A program made the translations under genes and the position numbers. Shown in pieces: positions 61,932 to 64,000 of a stretch of DNA of 64,000 nt. The stretch is from Alphaproteobacteria bacterium (lineage in GTDB: Bacteria; Pseudomonadota; Alphaproteobacteria; GCA-2731375): the NCBI GenBank assembly GCA_021776235.1, contig JAJFGG010000061.1:32449-96448 (forward strand). Reading direction: 5' to 3'. The notes below the pieces were generated by a model, which was not told where the DNA came from, made no database searches, and saw only the letters and a program-made list of their open reading frames with translations. Positions within the stretch are counted from its first letter, which is position 1. The number at the start of each line of letters is the position of its first letter.

Positions 61932-62399
61932 ATGGCTGGAGAAATTGAGGCGCGGTTGCAGGCATTGGCGATCACTTTGCCCGACGCACCGGCGCCGGCA
62001 GCGAATTATGTCCCTTACGTGCGCTGCGGCAATCAGGTGTTCGTCTCGGGACAGGTGCCTTGGATCGGCGGTGAACGTAATTTTGTCGGTAAGTTGGGCG
62101 CGGAGTTTTCCGTTGAAGAAGGCCAGGCGGCGGCCCGTGTCGTGGTCTTGAACATTATTGCCCAGGTCAAGGCGGCCTGCGACGGCGATCTGGACCGGGT
62201 TGTGCGCTGCGTCAAATTGGGCGGATTTGTCAATTGCACGCCGGATTTTCATAATCATCCGCAAGTCATCAACGGCGCCTCGGACCTGATGGTAGAGGTC
62301 TTTGGCGATGCCGGACGCCATGCGCGGTTTGCCGTGGGCGCACCGGCGCTGCCTTTTAACGTGGCGGTGGAAATCGATGCGGTGTTCGAGGTGCGATGA
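61932..62399 (+). CDS. RidA/YjgF/Rid-family protein
   Basis: 155 residues from the ATG at 61932 (GGGAG upstream). Rid pattern: YVPYVRCGNQVFVSGQVPW, and GRHARFAVGAPALPFNVAVEIDAVFEV with the substrate-binding Arg and the usual Glu. It is of the longer Rid branch with an added N-terminal helix. RidA relatives hydrolyse reactive imines or enamines from amino-acid dehydratases. Stop overlaps the GDPD start (ATGA). Confidence 0.9.
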   Translation: MAGEIEARLQALAITLPDAPAPAANYVPYVRCGNQVFVSGQVPWIGGERNFVGKLGAEFSVEEGQAAARVVVLNIIAQVKAACDGDLDRVVRCVKLGGFVNCTPDFHNHPQVINGASDLMVEVFGDAGRHARFAVGAPALPFNVAVEIDAVFEVR

Positions 62400-63133
62400 A
62401 CCCCCCGCCCGACTGGCTGCGCGATCGGCCCATTGCCCATCGCGGCCTGCATAATCCGCACGCCGGTATACCGGAGAATTCCCTGGCTGCCTTCGCGGCG
62501 GCGATTGCGGATGGCTATGGCGTTGAATTGGATGTACAAGCCTCCGCCGACGGCCAGGCAATGGTTTTCCATGACTGGACTCTCGTCCGCATGACGGGGG
62601 CCGATGGCGCCATCGGCGATCACGAAGCGGCCGCCCTGTGCGCACTGCGGTTACAGCAAAGCCGGCAGACGATTCCCACCTTGGCGCAGGTTCTGGAGAT
62701 GGTCGCGGGCCGTTGCCCGGTTATCGTCGAGATCAAAAGCCGGCCCGGCCACGTCGGCGCGGCGGAACAAGCCGCTTTGCAGGATTTGCAGAACTATGAG
62801 GGCCCATTCGCGGTGACATCCTTCAACGCCCGCAGCTTGGCCTGGTTCCGTGAACGGATGCCGGCCTGGCCAAGGGGGCAGAATGTGGGCTCGCGGCATT
62901 TCACGGCCTCTACGCCATTTTGGCGGCGCTTGGCCATGCGCTATTTGCTCGATTTGGATCGGGCGCGGCCGGATTTTATCGTCTACGATAGGCTGGATCT
63001 GCCGTTTTGGCCGGCTACGCGGGCCCGGGCGGCGGGGAAGCCGCTGCTTACATTCACCGTACGGGACAGGGCTGAAATGCGTCGTTTGGCGCCCTATGTT
63101 GATAATATCATTTTTGAAGGGTTTCGTTCCTAG
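62396..63133 (+). CDS. Glycerophosphodiester phosphodiesterase
   Basis: 245 residues. GDPD motifs: IAHRGLHNPHAGIPENSLAAF (HRG, PEN), VELDVQASADGQAMVFHDWTLVRMT (E-x-D, HD), VIVEIKSRP. It hydrolyses glycerophosphodiesters such as glycerophosphocholine. The stop codon is inside the left arm of palindromic element copy 2, so the natural 3' end may have been changed by the element. Translationally coupled to the RidA gene. Confidence 0.9.
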   Translation: MNPPPDWLRDRPIAHRGLHNPHAGIPENSLAAFAAAIADGYGVELDVQASADGQAMVFHDWTLVRMTGADGAIGDHEAAALCALRLQQSRQTIPTLAQVLEMVAGRCPVIVEIKSRPGHVGAAEQAALQDLQNYEGPFAVTSFNARSLAWFRERMPAWPRGQNVGSRHFTASTPFWRRLAMRYLLDLDRARPDFIVYDRLDLPFWPATRARAAGKPLLTFTVRDRAEMRRLAPYVDNIIFEGFRS

Positions 63134-63394
63134 ACCACGTTCACAGAACATAGATCCGTTTGATGGCGTGTGGAGGTCATTCGGTTAGGCGTTTTGCGCA
63201 GCGCGTAGTGGGACTACGGGCAAGCAAAACAACGCATCCGAATGGCCACCACGCGCCACCGAAGGCCGCGATTCCCAGCGCCGTGTCGTTGTTGAAGGTT
63301 TTGCCCGTAGTCCCACTACGCGCGGCAACCTCCGCCTAGCCACGATGCTGGGAAGTGCGGTCAAACGGGTCTATGTTCTATGAACGTGGTCTAG
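63130..63394. repeat. Large two-lobed palindromic element, copy 2
   Basis: About 265 bases. Outer arms 63130-63155 and 63369-63394 pair (CTAGACCACG.../...CGTGGTCTAG). Lobe 1 stem 63165-63184 with 63238-63257 (19 of 20 pairs incl. two G.T); lobe 2 stem 63272-63285 with 63341-63354. Mini-hairpins with GTAG/CTAC stems: 63205-63217 (loop TGGGA) and 63307-63319 (loop TCCCA). The whole element is also a near-palindrome. It contains the GDPD stop and the last codons plus stop of the histidine-kinase gene. Confidence 0.75.
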
Positions 63395-64000
63395 GGTCTC
63401 GCGGACTTTTAGCGCCAGGTCGGCGCGTGCGAAAGGCTTGACCAGAAGCTGCACCCCTTCGTCCAGGCGGCCGTGATGGATGATGGCGCTTTCGGTATAA
63501 CCGGACATGTACAGGACCTTCAGGCCGGGCAGCAATTCGCAGGCTTGGTCGGCCAGGTCCCGGCCACTCTGGCCACCCGGCAGGATAACATCGGTGAGCA
63601 GCAGACTGATTTGTTGTTGCTGCTCGATTTGCGCCAGGGCGTCGGACGCCATGGCGGCTTCCAGGACTTCGTAGCCCAGCTCGTCCAGGATACTGACGAC
63701 GACCGTCCGGACCTCGACATCATCCTCGACCACCATCACTATCTCGCCCCGCGCCGTGGTATCGGTGGCCGCCTGGGCACTGGTGCCAAGGCCAATCTGC
63801 GCCTCGGCGCTGGCACGGGGCAGGTATATTTTGATGGTCGTACCTTCGCCGGGTTCGCTGTAGATGCGCGCATGACCGCCCGATTGCTTGACGAAGCCAT
63901 AGATCATGCTGAGACCAAGGCCGCTGCCCTTGCCCACATCCTTGGTGGTGAAGAAGGGCTCGAACGCCTGCGCGATGACCTCCGGCGGCATGCCCGTTCC
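63371..64000 (-). CDS. Hybrid sensor histidine kinase, C-terminal part (runs off the window)
   Basis: At least 209 residues, 5' end outside the window. Starts within the ATPase domain: GTGMPPEVIAQAFEPFFTTK (G1/F boxes), GSGLGLSMIYGFVKQSGG (G2 box), then a receiver domain MVVEDDVEVRTVVVSIL with phosphoacceptor Asp in LLLTDVILPGGQSG, and Lys in VKPFARA. The C-terminal residues LDHVHRT and the stop are encoded by the outer arm of the palindromic element. Confidence 0.9.
   Translation of the reverse strand, partial: GTGMPPEVIAQAFEPFFTTKDVGKGSGLGLSMIYGFVKQSGGHARIYSEPGEGTTIKIYLPRASAEAQIGLGTSAQAATDTTARGEIVMVVEDDVEVRTVVVSILDELGYEVLEAAMASDALAQIEQQQQISLLLTDVILPGGQSGRDLADQACELLPGLKVLYMSGYTESAIIHHGRLDEGVQLLVKPFARADLALKVRETLDHVHRT

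Overview
The window looks like part of a chromosome of an environmental, metabolically versatile alphaproteobacterium, probably near Rhodospirillales. This is inferred from the high GC content, the GTG/TTG starts, the family mix (hydantoinase A/B, luciferase-like F420-type oxidoreductases, SDRs, TRAP and Fsr-like transporters, TonB/ExbBD) and the style of the palindromic repeats. No ribosomal or other marker gene is present to fix the taxonomy. No complete tRNA or rRNA gene, CRISPR array or insertion sequence was seen.

Layout. 0-5.5 kb (minus): a hydantoinase/oxoprolinase A-B pair, the A subunit carrying a 150-residue disordered N-terminal extension, preceded by a TauD-type dioxygenase. 5.5-10 kb: a YrdC-domain protein, an MCP with a small secreted partner, and a two-subunit CoA-transferase next to a decayed TRAP transporter remnant. 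10.3-16.2 kb (minus): a cupin, a Sel1-ExbB-ExbD-ExbD-TonB operon, a DUF6064 membrane protein and a Tat-exported aldo/keto reductase. 16.4-25.4 kb (plus): a catabolic run (nitroreductase, divergent SDR, amidohydrolase, DapA-like lyase/aldolase, D-hydroxyacid dehydrogenase, acetyltransferase, two Fsr-like MFS carriers), then a chimeric ORF and a 59-residue membrane protein. 25.5-30.8 kb: an F420-type oxidoreductase and a plus-strand operon (cupin, SDR, thioredoxin-domain protein, UGSC selenoprotein, NAD-dependent reductase). 31-34.8 kb: cation/proton antiporter plus HlyD/DUF2955 efflux pair. 34.9-43.8 kb: a dipeptide-type ABC transporter operon ending in a TPP enzyme, divergent from an aspartoacylase-family deacylase. 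43.8-53 kb: GFA protein, exported unknown, SMP-30 lactonase divergent from a second F420-type oxidoreductase, a second hydantoinase A-B pair, peroxiredoxin and MFS carrier. 53-64 kb: small metabolic genes interrupted by large structured repeats and a low-GC islet, then TenA, a Cys-less agmatine deiminase homologue, a nucleotide cyclase, RidA, a GDPD and the end of a hybrid histidine kinase.

The strongest unusual signals are: (1) a gene with an in-frame TGA inside a U-G-S-C-T-S-C signature, followed at the right distance by a bacterial SECIS-like hairpin, that is, a UGSC-family selenoprotein overlapping the gene of a thioredoxin-fold partner; (2) two copies of a roughly 265-bp two-lobed palindromic element whose small hairpins differ between copies by compensatory base changes, plus solo arms elsewhere; (3) a low-GC islet bracketed by degenerate direct repeats of a tRNA-Arg 3' end; and (4) an in-frame fusion of the first 55 codons of an acyl-CoA ligase to the catalytic C-terminus of an isoprenylcysteine-methyltransferase-like protein.
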